This document shows positions 8,117 to 17,612 of a stretch of 64,000 bases of DNA, piece by piece. Source of the stretch: Clostridia bacterium (GTDB taxonomy: Bacteria; Bacillota; Clostridia; Oscillospirales; Acutalibacteraceae); NCBI GenBank assembly GCA_017524165.1, contig JAFWUH010000050.1, positions 56,553 through 120,552 on the forward strand, in the 5' to 3' direction. Position 1 is the stretch's first letter; every line of letters begins with the position of its first letter. The notes beneath the pieces were generated by a model that did no database searches, was not told where the DNA came from, and saw only the letters and a program-made list of their open reading frames with translations. Both the position numbers and the translations under genes were made by a program.

Positions 8117-8317
8117 TCAAATTCCCCGGCGGATAAACGGCCGCTCGGCGGTTTGAGACAAATTATTTTTACGAACGACCGACAGTCTTTTCCGGCGAAT
8201 CCGCGCAAAAAGGCGCTCCTCCGCCGCCGCAAACCGATCCTCGTGAAATACCGCCCAAACGGTGAAGATCACCAAAGCAAGCTCAAAAACAGTTCTTAAA
8301 ATCATTCCGAATGTCAT
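8117..8317 (-). CDS. Small hypothetical membrane protein
   Basis: This predicted 66-residue protein has one N-terminal hydrophobic span (MILRTVFELALVIFTVWAVF), then a charged, arginine-rich tail. I prefer the ATG at 8317 because GGAGG sits eight bases upstream; an ATG six bases earlier would be too close to that site. I do not recognise the family. It has its own terminators on both sides, so it is probably transcribed alone. Confidence 0.55.
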   Translation of the reverse strand: MTFGMILRTVFELALVIFTVWAVFHEDRFAAAEERLFARIRRKRLSVVRKNNLSQTAERPFIRRGI

Positions 8318-8413
8318 GGTCATTTCCTCCGCCGAACAAATGTTCGTTTTCTGTATTTTTATTATAACCGCACCTGATTCGTTTGTCAAGTACTTTTTTC
8401 AAATAAAATTTTA

Positions 8414-8451
8414 CCGCCGCCGGAGTCCAAAAGTACGGACACCGACGGCGG
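8414..8451 (-). terminator. Intrinsic terminator after the SPFH gene
   Basis: The arms CCGCCG and CGGCGG extend through GTCC/GGAC to form a long GC-rich stem. AT-rich runs lie on both sides, so it may work in both directions. It lies between the SPFH gene and the small membrane-protein gene. Confidence 0.75.
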
Positions 8452-8477
8452 ATTTTTTCTTTTTTCAAAAAAACTTG

Positions 8478-9440
8478 TTATTCTTTTTCAAACCGCTCAC
8501 AGCAGGGATCTTCTTTCGGCGCGGGCGACGGTTTTTTTGCCGGTACGGTTGCATTGCCGAGTCCGGTCGTTTCGGAGAAGAGCGCGTTGTTGGTCACCGC
8601 GTTGACTGCATCGGTCGGAATGATCAACTTAGCGGCGGTGCCGTCCGACATCTTGACCAGCGCCTCAAACTTTTTCAATTCCAGCACGCCGGCGTCCACG
8701 CCGACTTCCTTTAAGGCACGCAGACCGTCGGCCTCGGCTTTCTTGGAAAGAAAGATTGCCTTGGCTTCACCTTCGGCGCGGGCAATGCGGGCGTCGCGTT
8801 CACCTTCCGCCGCCAAAATCATGGCTTGTTTGTCACCCTCGGCACGCGTAATCGCGGCGGCTTTATGACCTTCCGCCTGCAAGAGGGTCTCACGGCGGTC
8901 ACGCTCTGCCTTCATCTGCTTTTCCATCGCGTTTTGAATTTCGGTCGGCGGAATGATGTTCTTCAGTTCTACGCGGTTGACCTTGATGCCCCACTGGTCG
9001 GTCGCCTCGTCCAGAATTTCGGTCATTTTTCCGTTGATGGTATCGCGCGAGGTCAGGGTGCCGTCCAACTCCAACTCACCGACGATATTACGCAGGGTGG
9101 TCGCGGTCAGGTTTTCGAGCGCCATGATCGGATTTACCGCACCGTAGGTATACAGCTTTCCGTCAAAAATACGGAAATAAACTACGGTATCAATCTGCAT
9201 GGTAACATTATCCTTGGTGATAACCGGTTGCGGGGGAGAATCCATCACCTGTTCTTTGAGGGTGATTTTCTTGGCAATGCGCTCCAGAAGCGGAATTTTT
9301 ACATGCAAGCCGGCATTCCAGGTGCTTTTGTATTTTCCCAAAAATTCAATGATATACTGATTTCCCTGCGGTACAATACAGATGTTTTTGAGAATAATCA
9401 AAAACACAATAACAGCTAAAGCAATCGCTACATAAGTCAT
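8478..9440 (-). CDS. SPFH/Band 7 (stomatin/prohibitin-like) membrane protein
   Basis: This 320-residue protein has an N-terminal membrane anchor (about residues 1-20), then an SPFH domain (IVPQGNQYIIEFLGKY; VYFRI; ENLTATTLRNIVGELELD). A long alanine/glutamate-rich coiled coil follows (AEGDKQAMILAAEGERDARI). Such proteins scaffold membrane microdomains and often support proteases or quality control. The ATG at 9440 follows GGGAGG at seven bases; the longer frame upstream lacks family features. It starts 20 bases after the 9461-10207 gene and probably shares its promoter. Confidence 0.88.
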   Translation of the reverse strand: MTYVAIALAVIVFLIILKNICIVPQGNQYIIEFLGKYKSTWNAGLHVKIPLLERIAKKITLKEQVMDSPPQPVITKDNVTMQIDTVVYFRIFDGKLYTYGAVNPIMALENLTATTLRNIVGELELDGTLTSRDTINGKMTEILDEATDQWGIKVNRVELKNIIPPTEIQNAMEKQMKAERDRRETLLQAEGHKAAAITRAEGDKQAMILAAEGERDARIARAEGEAKAIFLSKKAEADGLRALKEVGVDAGVLELKKFEALVKMSDGTAAKLIIPTDAVNAVTNNALFSETTGLGNATVPAKKPSPAPKEDPCCERFEKE

Positions 9441-9460
9441 AAAAAGACCTCCCGAAAAAA

Positions 9461-10207
9461 TTATTCTGCCAACAAGGCGGTTCGCAAAGCCTTGTTGCGT
9501 GCAAACATGGGAATAAACGCTTCGTAGGCGGATTTCAACACGGTCTGTTCGGTCAGCGCCTCGGTCAAGGCGGCGGCGCAATCGGGATGTTCAAAGGATG
9601 CCGCCGTCAACAATGCGACCGCTACATTCGCCGTTTCGCGATCTCCCTGCATATAGGCGCCCGAGACCAGCTCAATCAGTTTTTTGACCGATTTCTTATT
9701 GTTTTCGGTCAAAACCGTGCGCATCTGCGGCACCAGCGTTTTGCCGAAAAAGTCCAGATACAAAAAGTTTCCGTAAACAGCAACATGACTTTTATAGTCT
9801 TCCTTGAACTGCGGATAGATATCCAATACTTTTTTGGTAAATCCGGAAACGGTCAACGCGCCGTTCTTTTCGGCAGTCGGCAAATCCACCGCGGCACCTG
9901 CCGCGCGTTTGACGCGTACGCCAAGCTGTTCGCGTACCGTCGCCGCAAAATCAATGCCGACCGAATGCGCGTCTTTTTCGGTTTGACTGTCGTCAAAAAG
10001 CCATGCCGATACCTCGGCAAAATCCCCGACCGTTCCGTCGGTCACCTCCGCCGCCTGCAGAACATACATCTGCCGCGACGCATCATAACTGACGCGATAG
10101 GCCTTTTTTTCGTTCTGAAAAGAACCGTCCTGCCGCGCCGTAAATCCCTGCTCGTCAAAAACGGGTTTCATTTCTTCGAGCACTTGATTGTCATAACGGT
10201 TATCCAT
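9461..10207 (-). CDS. Conserved-looking hypothetical protein, co-transcribed with SPFH gene
   Basis: I do not recognise this 248-residue soluble protein. It has no membrane span or signal peptide. The N-terminal third has alternating beta-like segments (YRVSYDASRQMYVLQAAEV), and the C-terminal third is helical and alanine-rich (TANVAVALLTAASFEHPDCAAALTE, a HEAT-like look). The ATG at 10207 is chosen over an in-frame TTG 15 bases upstream; neither has a strong ribosome site. It is the first gene behind a near-consensus promoter and precedes the SPFH gene, which suggests a linked function. Confidence 0.6.
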   Translation of the reverse strand: MDNRYDNQVLEEMKPVFDEQGFTARQDGSFQNEKKAYRVSYDASRQMYVLQAAEVTDGTVGDFAEVSAWLFDDSQTEKDAHSVGIDFAATVREQLGVRVKRAAGAAVDLPTAEKNGALTVSGFTKKVLDIYPQFKEDYKSHVAVYGNFLYLDFFGKTLVPQMRTVLTENNKKSVKKLIELVSGAYMQGDRETANVAVALLTAASFEHPDCAAALTEALTEQTVLKSAYEAFIPMFARNKALRTALLAE

Positions 10208-10236
10208 GGGCGTCACATCCAAATATTATTTTTTTC

Positions 10237-10265
10237 ATTATACAACATTTCTTTTGGTTTGTCAT
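10237..10265 (-). promoter_or_regulatory. Sigma-A promoter for the 9461 gene and SPFH gene
   Basis: On the minus strand ATGACA (10265-10260), a 17-base spacer and a perfect TATAAT (10242-10237) form a strong promoter. It is back to back with the rsmA promoter 12 bases away. Confidence 0.8.
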
Positions 10266-10276
10266 CTAAAATTTTC

Positions 10277-10305
10277 TTGAAACCGACACTTTTAAGGGGT
10301 ATAAT
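10277..10305 (+). promoter_or_regulatory. Sigma-A promoter of rsmA
   Basis: TTGAAA (10277-10282), a 17-base spacer and TATAAT (10300-10305) lie 60 bases before the rsmA start. This should drive the long plus-strand gene run that follows. Confidence 0.82.
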
Positions 10306-10365
10306 AAAGAGAAATCATTTTTTCGGCTGACAAAACCGCCAACCGAACGGAAACCGAGGGGAATT

Positions 10366-11217
10366 ATGGAGCTTTCAAACCGACAGGAAATCAGCCGAAT
10401 ATTGGCGTCTGACGGATTCACCTTTAAAAAATCGCTGGGGCAAAACTTTTTGGTCGACCCGACCGTCTGTCCCGCCATGGCGGAAGCCGCCTGCGACGGC
10501 GAGACGGGCGTTTTGGAGATCGGTCCGGGCGCCGGCGTGCTGACGGTAGAGCTGGCGGCACGTGCCAAGAGGGTTTTAGCCATTGAGCTGGACGAGCGAC
10601 TGCGGTCCGTTTTGGAAAAAACCACCCGCGGTTTTGACAATGTTTCATTTTTGTTTCAGGATGTCATGAAGGTCGACCTTGCCGCTGTGATCCGGGAACA
10701 CTTTGCCGATTGCAAGCGCGTTACCGTGGCGGCAAATCTTCCTTATTATATTACTTCGCCGATCGTCATGCAGTTGTTGGAAAGCCGCTTGCCGGTCGAC
10801 AGCATTACCGTGATGGTGCAAAAGGAAGCCGCCGAGCGTTTTTGCGCCCCGGTCGGGAGCCGTGCGGCAGGCGCCGTGACGGTGGCGATCGCCTACTTTG
10901 CCGAAAGCGAAATGCTGTTTTCGGTGCCGCGGGACTGCTTTTACCCCGCGCCGAAGGTCGATTCGGCGGTCATTCGCCTGACGGTACGGTCGACGCCGCC
11001 CGTCACCGTTCATGACGAGAAAAAGTTTTTTTCGTTGGTCAAGGGATGCTTTGCCCAACGGCGCAAAACCCTGCTGAATACCGTTTCCAATACCGTCGGT
11101 ATTCCGAAAGAGGAGCTTCGCGCCGCCCTTGCCGCGCTCGGTCTGCCCGAAACGGTACGGGGCGAGACCTTAACGCTCGAACAACTGGCGGCGCTGCATA
11201 ATCAATTAAGCGAATAA
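10366..11217 (+). CDS. rsmA: 16S rRNA dimethyladenosine transferase RsmA/KsgA
   Basis: RsmA dimethylates two adjacent adenines in helix 45 of 16S rRNA during 30S maturation. The 283-residue protein has KSLGQNFLVD at the N-terminus, the SAM-binding EIGPGAGVLT, the adenine-site NLPYYITSPI, and a C-terminal FAQRRKTLLN helix. Ribosome site GAGGGGAA precedes the ATG. It leads the operon rsmA-pth-mfd. Confidence 0.96.
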   Translation: MELSNRQEISRILASDGFTFKKSLGQNFLVDPTVCPAMAEAACDGETGVLEIGPGAGVLTVELAARAKRVLAIELDERLRSVLEKTTRGFDNVSFLFQDVMKVDLAAVIREHFADCKRVTVAANLPYYITSPIVMQLLESRLPVDSITVMVQKEAAERFCAPVGSRAAGAVTVAIAYFAESEMLFSVPRDCFYPAPKVDSAVIRLTVRSTPPVTVHDEKKFFSLVKGCFAQRRKTLLNTVSNTVGIPKEELRAALAALGLPETVRGETLTLEQLAALHNQLSE

Positions 11218-11231
11218 TCAGGAGAAAAAGT

Positions 11232-11822
11232 ATGTTTTTCAAAAAAAATACGGCTGAATTTTGGCTGATTGCCGGTCTCGGCAACCCCGAAAAGAAATAT
11301 GAGCACACCCGACATAATATCGGCTTTGCCGTCGCCGACCGTCTGGCAGAGAAATTCGGCTGTGATTTCAACAAGCACAAATTCCGCGCCGACTACGGCG
11401 AATGTACCATTGCCGGTAAGCGCGTTTTATTGGTCAAGCCCCAAACCTATATGAATCTTTCGGGCGAGGCATTGGCGCCGCTCGTGGCGTTTTATAAAAT
11501 TCCGCCCGAGCGGATGTTGGTCATTTTCGACGATATTTCGTTGGATGTCGGCAATCTGCGCCTGCGCCGCAAGGGCAGTCACGGCGGACATAACGGCATG
11601 CGCAATATCGCGGAACAGCTTGGCACCGATAACATTCCCCGCCTGAAGATGGGCGTCGGCAACAAACCCCGCCCCGATACCGACCTCAAGGATTGGGTGC
11701 TGGGCAAATTTCTAAAAGACGAAGAAAAAAAACTAAACGAAGGATTGGATAAGGCGGTCGCGGCGGTCGAGGAGACCTTGACCAACGGCATAGATTCCGC
11801 CATGAACAAGTATAATTCCTGA
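11232..11822 (+). CDS. pth: Peptidyl-tRNA hydrolase
   Basis: Pth releases peptides from prematurely dropped peptidyl-tRNA. The 196-residue sequence shows IAGLGNPEKKYEHTRHNIGF with the catalytic histidine, PQTYMNLSG, the aspartate-bearing VIFDDISLDVG, and SHGGHNGMRNI. It starts 14 bases after rsmA behind AGGAGAAA. Its TGA overlaps the mfd start (TGATG). Confidence 0.97.
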   Translation: MFFKKNTAEFWLIAGLGNPEKKYEHTRHNIGFAVADRLAEKFGCDFNKHKFRADYGECTIAGKRVLLVKPQTYMNLSGEALAPLVAFYKIPPERMLVIFDDISLDVGNLRLRRKGSHGGHNGMRNIAEQLGTDNIPRLKMGVGNKPRPDTDLKDWVLGKFLKDEEKKLNEGLDKAVAAVEETLTNGIDSAMNKYNS

Positions 11823-14800
11823 TGATGAAGTTTTTAACAGAGCGCCTCGGCGCAGACGCCGAATACCGCCGTTTGTGTTCGGCGGTGACCGACGGTCGCC
11901 TGCCCGCCGCCGCCAACGGCTTGGCGCAAATTCACAAAGCGGCGATCGTCGCGGCGCTTCAACATGATACCGCAAAAAAAATTGCGGTGCTTTGCCACGA
12001 TGAGGCGGCGGCGACAGCCCTGCGCGAGGATTTGACCGCACTCGGCAAGAAAGCCCTCGGCTTTCCCCTGCGGGACTACCGTTTTGCCGAGCTGTCCGGC
12101 TACTCGCGCGAATACGAACAAAAGAGAATAGAGACCCTGTCCGTTTTGTCGGACGGGGATTTTGAGGTTTTGTGCCTTTCGGTCGACGCGGCGTTACAGT
12201 ATACCCTGCCGCCCGACCGGTTACAGCAGTCTAAACAGATTCTGCGCACCGGAGAACCGTTTGATACCGAATCCTGGATCGAACGGTTATTATCGCTCGG
12301 CTATACCCGCTGTGATTTGACCGAAGGCGTCGGGCAGTTTTCGGCGCGCGGCGGCATTGTCGACCTTTTCCCCGTCGGACAGAACCGCCCGGTTCGTGTA
12401 GAGCTGTGGGGGGATGAAATCGACTCGCTGTGCTACTTTGATCCCGTCAACCAACGACGGGAGGAATCGACGGAGGAGATTCCGGTGCTTCCCGCCGCCG
12501 AACTGCTTTATCGGTACGATGAATTGGCGGCAACCTTGGAAGATTATCTTAAAAAAAGCAAAAAATCTCTTACCGACCGTCAACAACAACACCTGCGGCA
12601 GGATATAGATCTGCTGACAAGCGGTATTGCGATCTGTGCCGACCGCTATCTTCCTTTTTTGAGCCAATCGACCGTTTTCGACTACCTGCCGGACGCGCTT
12701 TTCTGCATTTCTGAATCGGGCAATCTAAACGAACGGTTCAAAAGCATTTTGTGGCAGCAACAAACCGATATTGCCACGCTGTTGGAAGAAGGTATCTTAT
12801 CCAAAGCCACCGCGAAATTTGGCTTGGAACGGGCGGAACTGTTGCAAAAAGTCTCTCCGGCTTTGTTCCTGGAAAACTTTCCGCGGGCTTCCTATGACCA
12901 GCCGCTGCGTGAGCTTTTTTCGTTTGATTGGAAGCGAACCACCCCCTGGAGCGGTGATTTGAATGTTTTGTTGGAGGATCTTTCCTATCCGCTTTCCTGC
13001 GGCGGTCAGGCAGTGATTCTGGCGGGTGAAAAACGCGCGGCACAGGTCTTGGCGTTTGAGCTGAACGAACGAAAGATCCCCGCCGCCTTTTCGCTGGACA
13101 GCGATGTGTTGCCGGCGCGGGTAACGGTGCTTTGCGGCGGACTGTCCAGCGGCTTGGAATTGCCCGATCAACACTTTTTGGTGATCAGCCACCGTTATAT
13201 CGCCGCCACCAAAACCAAAAAGCGCCCGCGCCCGAAAAACGCGAAGGAAATCGGCTCATTAGACGAGCTGAAGCTCGGCGATTATGTGGTGCATGTATCC
13301 CACGGCATCGGCATTTTCGACGGCATTCACCGTATCACCAGCCAGGGCGTGACCAAAGACTATATCAAAATCCGCTACCGGGGCAGTGATGTGCTTTATG
13401 TGCCGGTAACACAATTGGACTTGGTTTCCAAATATATCGGCGCCGCCACCGAGGACGGCGGCATACGGCTGAACAAATTAGGCAGTCAGGAATGGCAACG
13501 CACCCGTGCGCGCGTCAAGGCGGCGGTGCGCGATATGGCAAAACAGTTGACGGCGCTTTATGCCAAACGCATGTCGGTGAAAGGTTATGCCTTCTCCGAG
13601 GACACCGATCTGCAAAATGATTTTGAACGCCGCTTTGAGTATGAAGAAACCGACGATCAACTGCGTTGTATCCGCGAAATCAAAGCCGACATGGAACGCG
13701 CCGTCCCGATGGATCGGCTTTTGTGCGGCGATGTCGGCTTCGGCAAGACCGAGGTTGCCCTGCGCGCCGCCTTTAAATGTATCAGCGAGGGCAAGCAGTG
13801 CGCCCTCCTTGTGCCGACCACCATTTTGGCGATGCAGCACTATAACACGGTCAAACGGCGGTTTGGCGAACTGCCCGTCACCGTTAAAATGCTTTCCCGT
13901 TTTGTTCCTGCCAAAGAACAGGAAAAAACCTTGCTGGCGTTGAAGCGGGGCACGGTAGATATGATCATCGGCACCCACCGTATGATTTCAAAGGATGTCG
14001 CCTTTCGCGACCTCGGTTTGGTGATCGTCGATGAGGAGCAACGCTTTGGCGTCGCTCAAAAAGAACGGTTAAAGGAACGCTATCCGACGGTGGATGTCCT
14101 GACCTTGAGCGCCACGCCCATCCCGCGCACCCTCAACATGGCGCTGTCGGGGCTACGGGATATGTCGTCCATCGACGAAGCGCCCACCGACCGTCAACCG
14201 GTACAAACCTATGTATTAGAACAGAACACCGGCGTTTTAATCGACGCCGTCCATAAAGAACTCCGCCGCGGCGGTCAGGTTTATTATCTGCACAACCGGG
14301 TGGAAAGTATCGACCGCTGTGCCGCCAAACTGCAGGCGCTGCTGCCCGAGGCGCGCATCGGCGTTGCCCACGGCAAGATGGACGAGGACACCCTCAGCGA
14401 AATTTGGCGGCGGTTGTTGGAGCATGAAATTGATGTGTTGGTCTGCACCACCATTATCGAAACCGGCGTAGATGTGCCCAACGCCAACACCCTGATCGTT
14501 GAACGCGCCGACCGCATGGGGTTGGCGCAATTGCACCAGCTGCGCGGTCGCGTCGGTCGCTCACCGCGCCGTGCCTATGCCTATTTCTGTTTCGATCGCG
14601 GCGCACAGCTTTCCGAGATCGCATCCAAACGGTTGGAAGCCCTGCGCGAATATACCGAATTCGGTTCGGGCTTTAAAATCGCCATGCGCGACTTGGAAAT
14701 TCGCGGCGCCGGCAGTATTTTGGGCGGCGAACAGCACGGCAATATGGAGGCGGTCGGTTACGATATGTACCTGAAACTGCTGTCGGATGCCGTCAATGCC

Positions 14801-15250
14801 GAAAACGGCATCGAAAGTCACGAAGAAGCGGCGTGTACCGTCGACCTGAATATCTCGGCACATATTCCGGAGGGATATATCCCCGCGCTGCCCGCCCGAC
14901 TGGGTATTTACAAGCGCATTGCCGATATTCGCTCCCGCGCCGACAGCGAAGATGTGATCGACGAGCTCTGCGACCGTTTCGGCGAACCGCCCAAACCCGT
15001 CATGGGGCTGATTCATGTGGCAACGGTGCGCAATCTCGCGGCGGCGGCGGGGATTACCGAAATCACCAACACCCGCGACCGTGTACTGTTGCACGCCGTC
15101 TCCCCCAATCCCAAGGTCATGGCAGGATTGAGCGGCGCTTTCGGCGCTCAATTTTCGGTCTTGGCGGAGAAGGAAACCGTTTATGCCGTTCGCCTTGCCA
15201 AAGGACAGACCTTGACCGATATCGTCGACCGCCTGGCGGCGGTATTGTAG
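11822..15250 (+). CDS. mfd: Transcription-repair coupling factor Mfd
   Basis: Mfd removes stalled RNA polymerase and recruits UvrA to lesions. The 1142-residue protein has an N-terminal UvrB-homology region, then the polymerase-interaction domain (LKLGDYVVHVSHGIGIFDGI). The RecG-like helicase follows, with Walker A GDVGFGKTEVA, DEEQ in VIVDEEQRFGV, SATPIPRTL, and QLRGRVGRS in motif VI. The C-terminal TRCF domain ends the protein. The ATG at 11822 overlaps the pth stop; an ATG three bases on is an equal choice. Confidence 0.97.
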   Translation: MMKFLTERLGADAEYRRLCSAVTDGRLPAAANGLAQIHKAAIVAALQHDTAKKIAVLCHDEAAATALREDLTALGKKALGFPLRDYRFAELSGYSREYEQKRIETLSVLSDGDFEVLCLSVDAALQYTLPPDRLQQSKQILRTGEPFDTESWIERLLSLGYTRCDLTEGVGQFSARGGIVDLFPVGQNRPVRVELWGDEIDSLCYFDPVNQRREESTEEIPVLPAAELLYRYDELAATLEDYLKKSKKSLTDRQQQHLRQDIDLLTSGIAICADRYLPFLSQSTVFDYLPDALFCISESGNLNERFKSILWQQQTDIATLLEEGILSKATAKFGLERAELLQKVSPALFLENFPRASYDQPLRELFSFDWKRTTPWSGDLNVLLEDLSYPLSCGGQAVILAGEKRAAQVLAFELNERKIPAAFSLDSDVLPARVTVLCGGLSSGLELPDQHFLVISHRYIAATKTKKRPRPKNAKEIGSLDELKLGDYVVHVSHGIGIFDGIHRITSQGVTKDYIKIRYRGSDVLYVPVTQLDLVSKYIGAATEDGGIRLNKLGSQEWQRTRARVKAAVRDMAKQLTALYAKRMSVKGYAFSEDTDLQNDFERRFEYEETDDQLRCIREIKADMERAVPMDRLLCGDVGFGKTEVALRAAFKCISEGKQCALLVPTTILAMQHYNTVKRRFGELPVTVKMLSRFVPAKEQEKTLLALKRGTVDMIIGTHRMISKDVAFRDLGLVIVDEEQRFGVAQKERLKERYPTVDVLTLSATPIPRTLNMALSGLRDMSSIDEAPTDRQPVQTYVLEQNTGVLIDAVHKELRRGGQVYYLHNRVESIDRCAAKLQALLPEARIGVAHGKMDEDTLSEIWRRLLEHEIDVLVCTTIIETGVDVPNANTLIVERADRMGLAQLHQLRGRVGRSPRRAYAYFCFDRGAQLSEIASKRLEALREYTEFGSGFKIAMRDLEIRGAGSILGGEQHGNMEAVGYDMYLKLLSDAVNAENGIESHEEAACTVDLNISAHIPEGYIPALPARLGIYKRIADIRSRADSEDVIDELCDRFGEPPKPVMGLIHVATVRNLAAAAGITEITNTRDRVLLHAVSPNPKVMAGLSGAFGAQFSVLAEKETVYAVRLAKGQTLTDIVDRLAAVL

Positions 15251-15326
15251 CTGAAGGTATGGCGCGCTCAACTCCTTGCTTTTTTTCTCTTTTTCAGGTA
15301 TACTGTAAAAAAATGAGGTAAACAAA

Positions 15327-15518
15327 ATGGATATTCAACTCGGCGACCGTTTGGTCATGAAAAAAAAGCATCCCTGCGGATGCGATACCTTTCTCGTCGC
15401 GCGTATCGGCATGGATTTCAAACTGCGGTGCGAGGGTTGCGGACACGAAGTCATGCTGCCGCGCGTCAAGGTGGAAAAGAATATCAAAAAATGGATTCAG
15501 GAGAAGGATCATGTTTGA
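15327..15518 (+). CDS. DUF951 family small zinc-ribbon-like protein
   Basis: This 63-residue protein matches DUF951 of Firmicutes: [18 protein letters not shown], then [13 protein letters not shown]. The cysteine pairs CGC and CxxC suggest a bound metal. Function is not established; it usually sits near translation or replication genes. Here its last eight bases overlap prfA, so the two are co-translated. Confidence 0.88.
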   Translation: MDIQLGDRLVMKKKHPCGCDTFLVARIGMDFKLRCEGCGHEVMLPRVKVEKNIKKWIQEKDHV

Positions 15519-16590
15519 AAATTTAGCGGCGGTCGAAAACCGGTATGAACAAATCGGCATGGAATTGACCCGTCCCGAAGTGGTCGCGCAAACCGACCGG
15601 TTCCGTAAATTAATGAAAGAGCACAGCGATCTGACCCCGCTGGTCGAGGCGTACCGCGCCTTTCGTCAAGCCGAGGCGGACGAACAGGAAGCCAAAGCCC
15701 TGTTGGCGGATAGCGCCTTAGACCGCGATTTTTGCGAACTGGCGGAGGAAGAATACAAAGACGCCCAGGCAAGAATCGCCCGGTTGACCGAAGAGCTCAA
15801 GGTGCTGTTACTGCCCAAAGATCCGAATGATGAAAAAAATGTCATTGTGGAAATTCGCGGCGGTGCCGGCGGCGAGGAGGCGGCGCTGTTTGCCGCTTCG
15901 CTGTTTCGGATGTATTCGATGTACGCCGAAAGCAAGCGTTGGACGGTTGATATCAGCAGTGAAAACGCCACCGAGCTGGGCGGATATAAGGAAGTTGTTT
16001 TTATGGTGGAGGGCAACGGCGCCTATTCGCGCCTGAAATATGAAAGCGGCGTGCACCGCGTCCAGCGCGTGCCCGATACCGAAACGCAGGGACGGATCCA
16101 TACCTCGACCGTTACGGTGGCGGTATTGCCCGAAGCCGACGATGTTCAGCTGGAGATCAATCCGGCTGATTTAAAAATCGACACCTTTCGATCCTCCGGC
16201 GCCGGCGGTCAACATATCAACAAGACCTCTTCGGCTATCCGCATCACCCATCTGCCGACCGGCACGGTGGTGGAATGTCAGGACGAACGAAGTCAGTATA
16301 AAAACAAGGATAAAGCCATGCGCGTGTTGCGGGCACGGCTTTTGGACGCCGCACAGCAGGAGCATGACGCCGCGATTGCCTCCGACCGCCGGTCGCAGGT
16401 CGGCACCGGCGACCGCAGTGAACGCATTCGTACCTATAATTTTCCGCAGGGTCGCGTGACCGATCACCGGATCGGCTTGACCCTTTACAAATTGGAACAG
16501 ACCCTGAACGGCGATTTAGATGAAATAATAAACGCTTTGACGACGCATTACCGCACCGAAGCGCTGAAAGCACAGGAGCAGGAACCATAA
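15511..16590 (+). CDS. prfA: Peptide chain release factor 1
   Basis: RF1 recognises UAA and UAG and triggers peptide release. The 359-residue protein has the catalytic GGQ loop ([17 protein letters not shown]) and the RF1-type domain 2 segment before it. An AGGAGAAGG ribosome site lies inside the end of the DUF951 gene. Length is normal. Confidence 0.97.
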   Translation: MFENLAAVENRYEQIGMELTRPEVVAQTDRFRKLMKEHSDLTPLVEAYRAFRQAEADEQEAKALLADSALDRDFCELAEEEYKDAQARIARLTEELKVLLLPKDPNDEKNVIVEIRGGAGGEEAALFAASLFRMYSMYAESKRWTVDISSENATELGGYKEVVFMVEGNGAYSRLKYESGVHRVQRVPDTETQGRIHTSTVTVAVLPEADDVQLEINPADLKIDTFRSSGAGGQHINKTSSAIRITHLPTGTVVECQDERSQYKNKDKAMRVLRARLLDAAQQEHDAAIASDRRSQVGTGDRSERIRTYNFPQGRVTDHRIGLTLYKLEQTLNGDLDEIINALTTHYRTEALKAQEQEP

Positions 16591-16604
16591 CAAGGAGGGA
16601 TCGT

Positions 16605-17612
16605 ATGCAAACCGAACGGTTATCCGCCGACGCCGACGGAATCCGCCGCGCGGCGGCGCTGTTGACGGCGGGCGGTATTGTCGCCATTCCGACCGAAACG
16701 GTTTACGGGCTCGCCGCCGACGCTACCAACGAAGCCGCCATTCTGAGGGTTTTTGCCGCCAAGGGCAGACCGCAGGACAATCCCCTGATCGTTCATATTG
16801 CCGATCTTGCCGATCTGCCGCGCTTGGCGAAAGAAATCCCCGACACGGCGTATGCGCTCGCCAAACGGTTTTGGCCGGGACCGCTTACGCTGGTTTTAAA
16901 GCGTACCGACGCTGTGGCGGACTGCGTCAGCGCCGGACTTGATACCGTTGCCGTTCGGATGCCCTCCCACCCGGTTGCGCGGGAGATCATTCGCGCCTCG
17001 GTACCGTTGGCGGCGCCTTCCGCCAACACCTCCGGCGCGCCGAGTCCGACCGAAGCCGGTCATGTCCTGCATGATCTGGACGGCAAAATCGACGCTGTGG
17101 TTCTCGGCGACCGCTGTACCGTCGGGGTCGAATCGACCGTTGTTTCATTGGCTGTGACGCCGCCGCGGCTGTTACGCCCGGGCGGTATTTCTGCCGAGCA
17201 ACTGCGCGAAGTGTTGCCCGACCTTGTGTTGGATCAAGCCATTTTGCATCAACCCGAACCGCATGCCCGCGTGGCTTCTCCGGGCATGAAATATCAGCAT
17301 TATGCCCCCCAAACCAAGTGCTTTTTGGTGGAGGGGACCGGCGAACAATTTATAGATTATGTAAACCGAAAACCCGCCTGTGCCGCCCTCTGCTTTTCGG
17401 AGGAGGCTTCCCGCCTGACCGTGCCGCACCTCGATTACGGCAGGGGTTCTTCGGCTGAGGAATTGGCACAAAATCTCTTTGCCGCTCTGCGCCGGGCGGA
17501 CGATTTCGGCGTGGCGGAGATCTACATTCACGCGCCGCAAAAAACCGGCGTCGGGTTGGCGGTCTATAACCGCCTCATCCGCGCCGCGGCGTTTCAGGTG
17601 ATTTCGTTATGA
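16605..17612 (+). CDS. tsaC: L-threonylcarbamoyladenylate synthase (Sua5/YrdC with C-terminal Sua5 domain)
   Basis: This enzyme makes threonylcarbamoyl-AMP for the t6A modification at tRNA position 37. Residues to about 200 form the YrdC domain, with IPTETVYGLAADA, KGRPQDNPLIVHI and SANTSGAPSPTEAG. The remaining C-terminal part is the Sua5 domain (SPGMKYQHYAP). At 335 residues it is the long Sua5 type. GAGG precedes the ATG, and the 3' end overlaps coaE by four bases. Confidence 0.95.
   Translation: MQTERLSADADGIRRAAALLTAGGIVAIPTETVYGLAADATNEAAILRVFAAKGRPQDNPLIVHIADLADLPRLAKEIPDTAYALAKRFWPGPLTLVLKRTDAVADCVSAGLDTVAVRMPSHPVAREIIRASVPLAAPSANTSGAPSPTEAGHVLHDLDGKIDAVVLGDRCTVGVESTVVSLAVTPPRLLRPGGISAEQLREVLPDLVLDQAILHQPEPHARVASPGMKYQHYAPQTKCFLVEGTGEQFIDYVNRKPACAALCFSEEASRLTVPHLDYGRGSSAEELAQNLFAALRRADDFGVAEIYIHAPQKTGVGLAVYNRLIRAAAFQVISL

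Noticed and set aside
9441-9581. N-terminal extension of the SPFH protein
   Set aside because: The extra 47 residues lack family resemblance, overlap the end of the upstream gene, and the ATG at 9440 has a good GGGAGG site.
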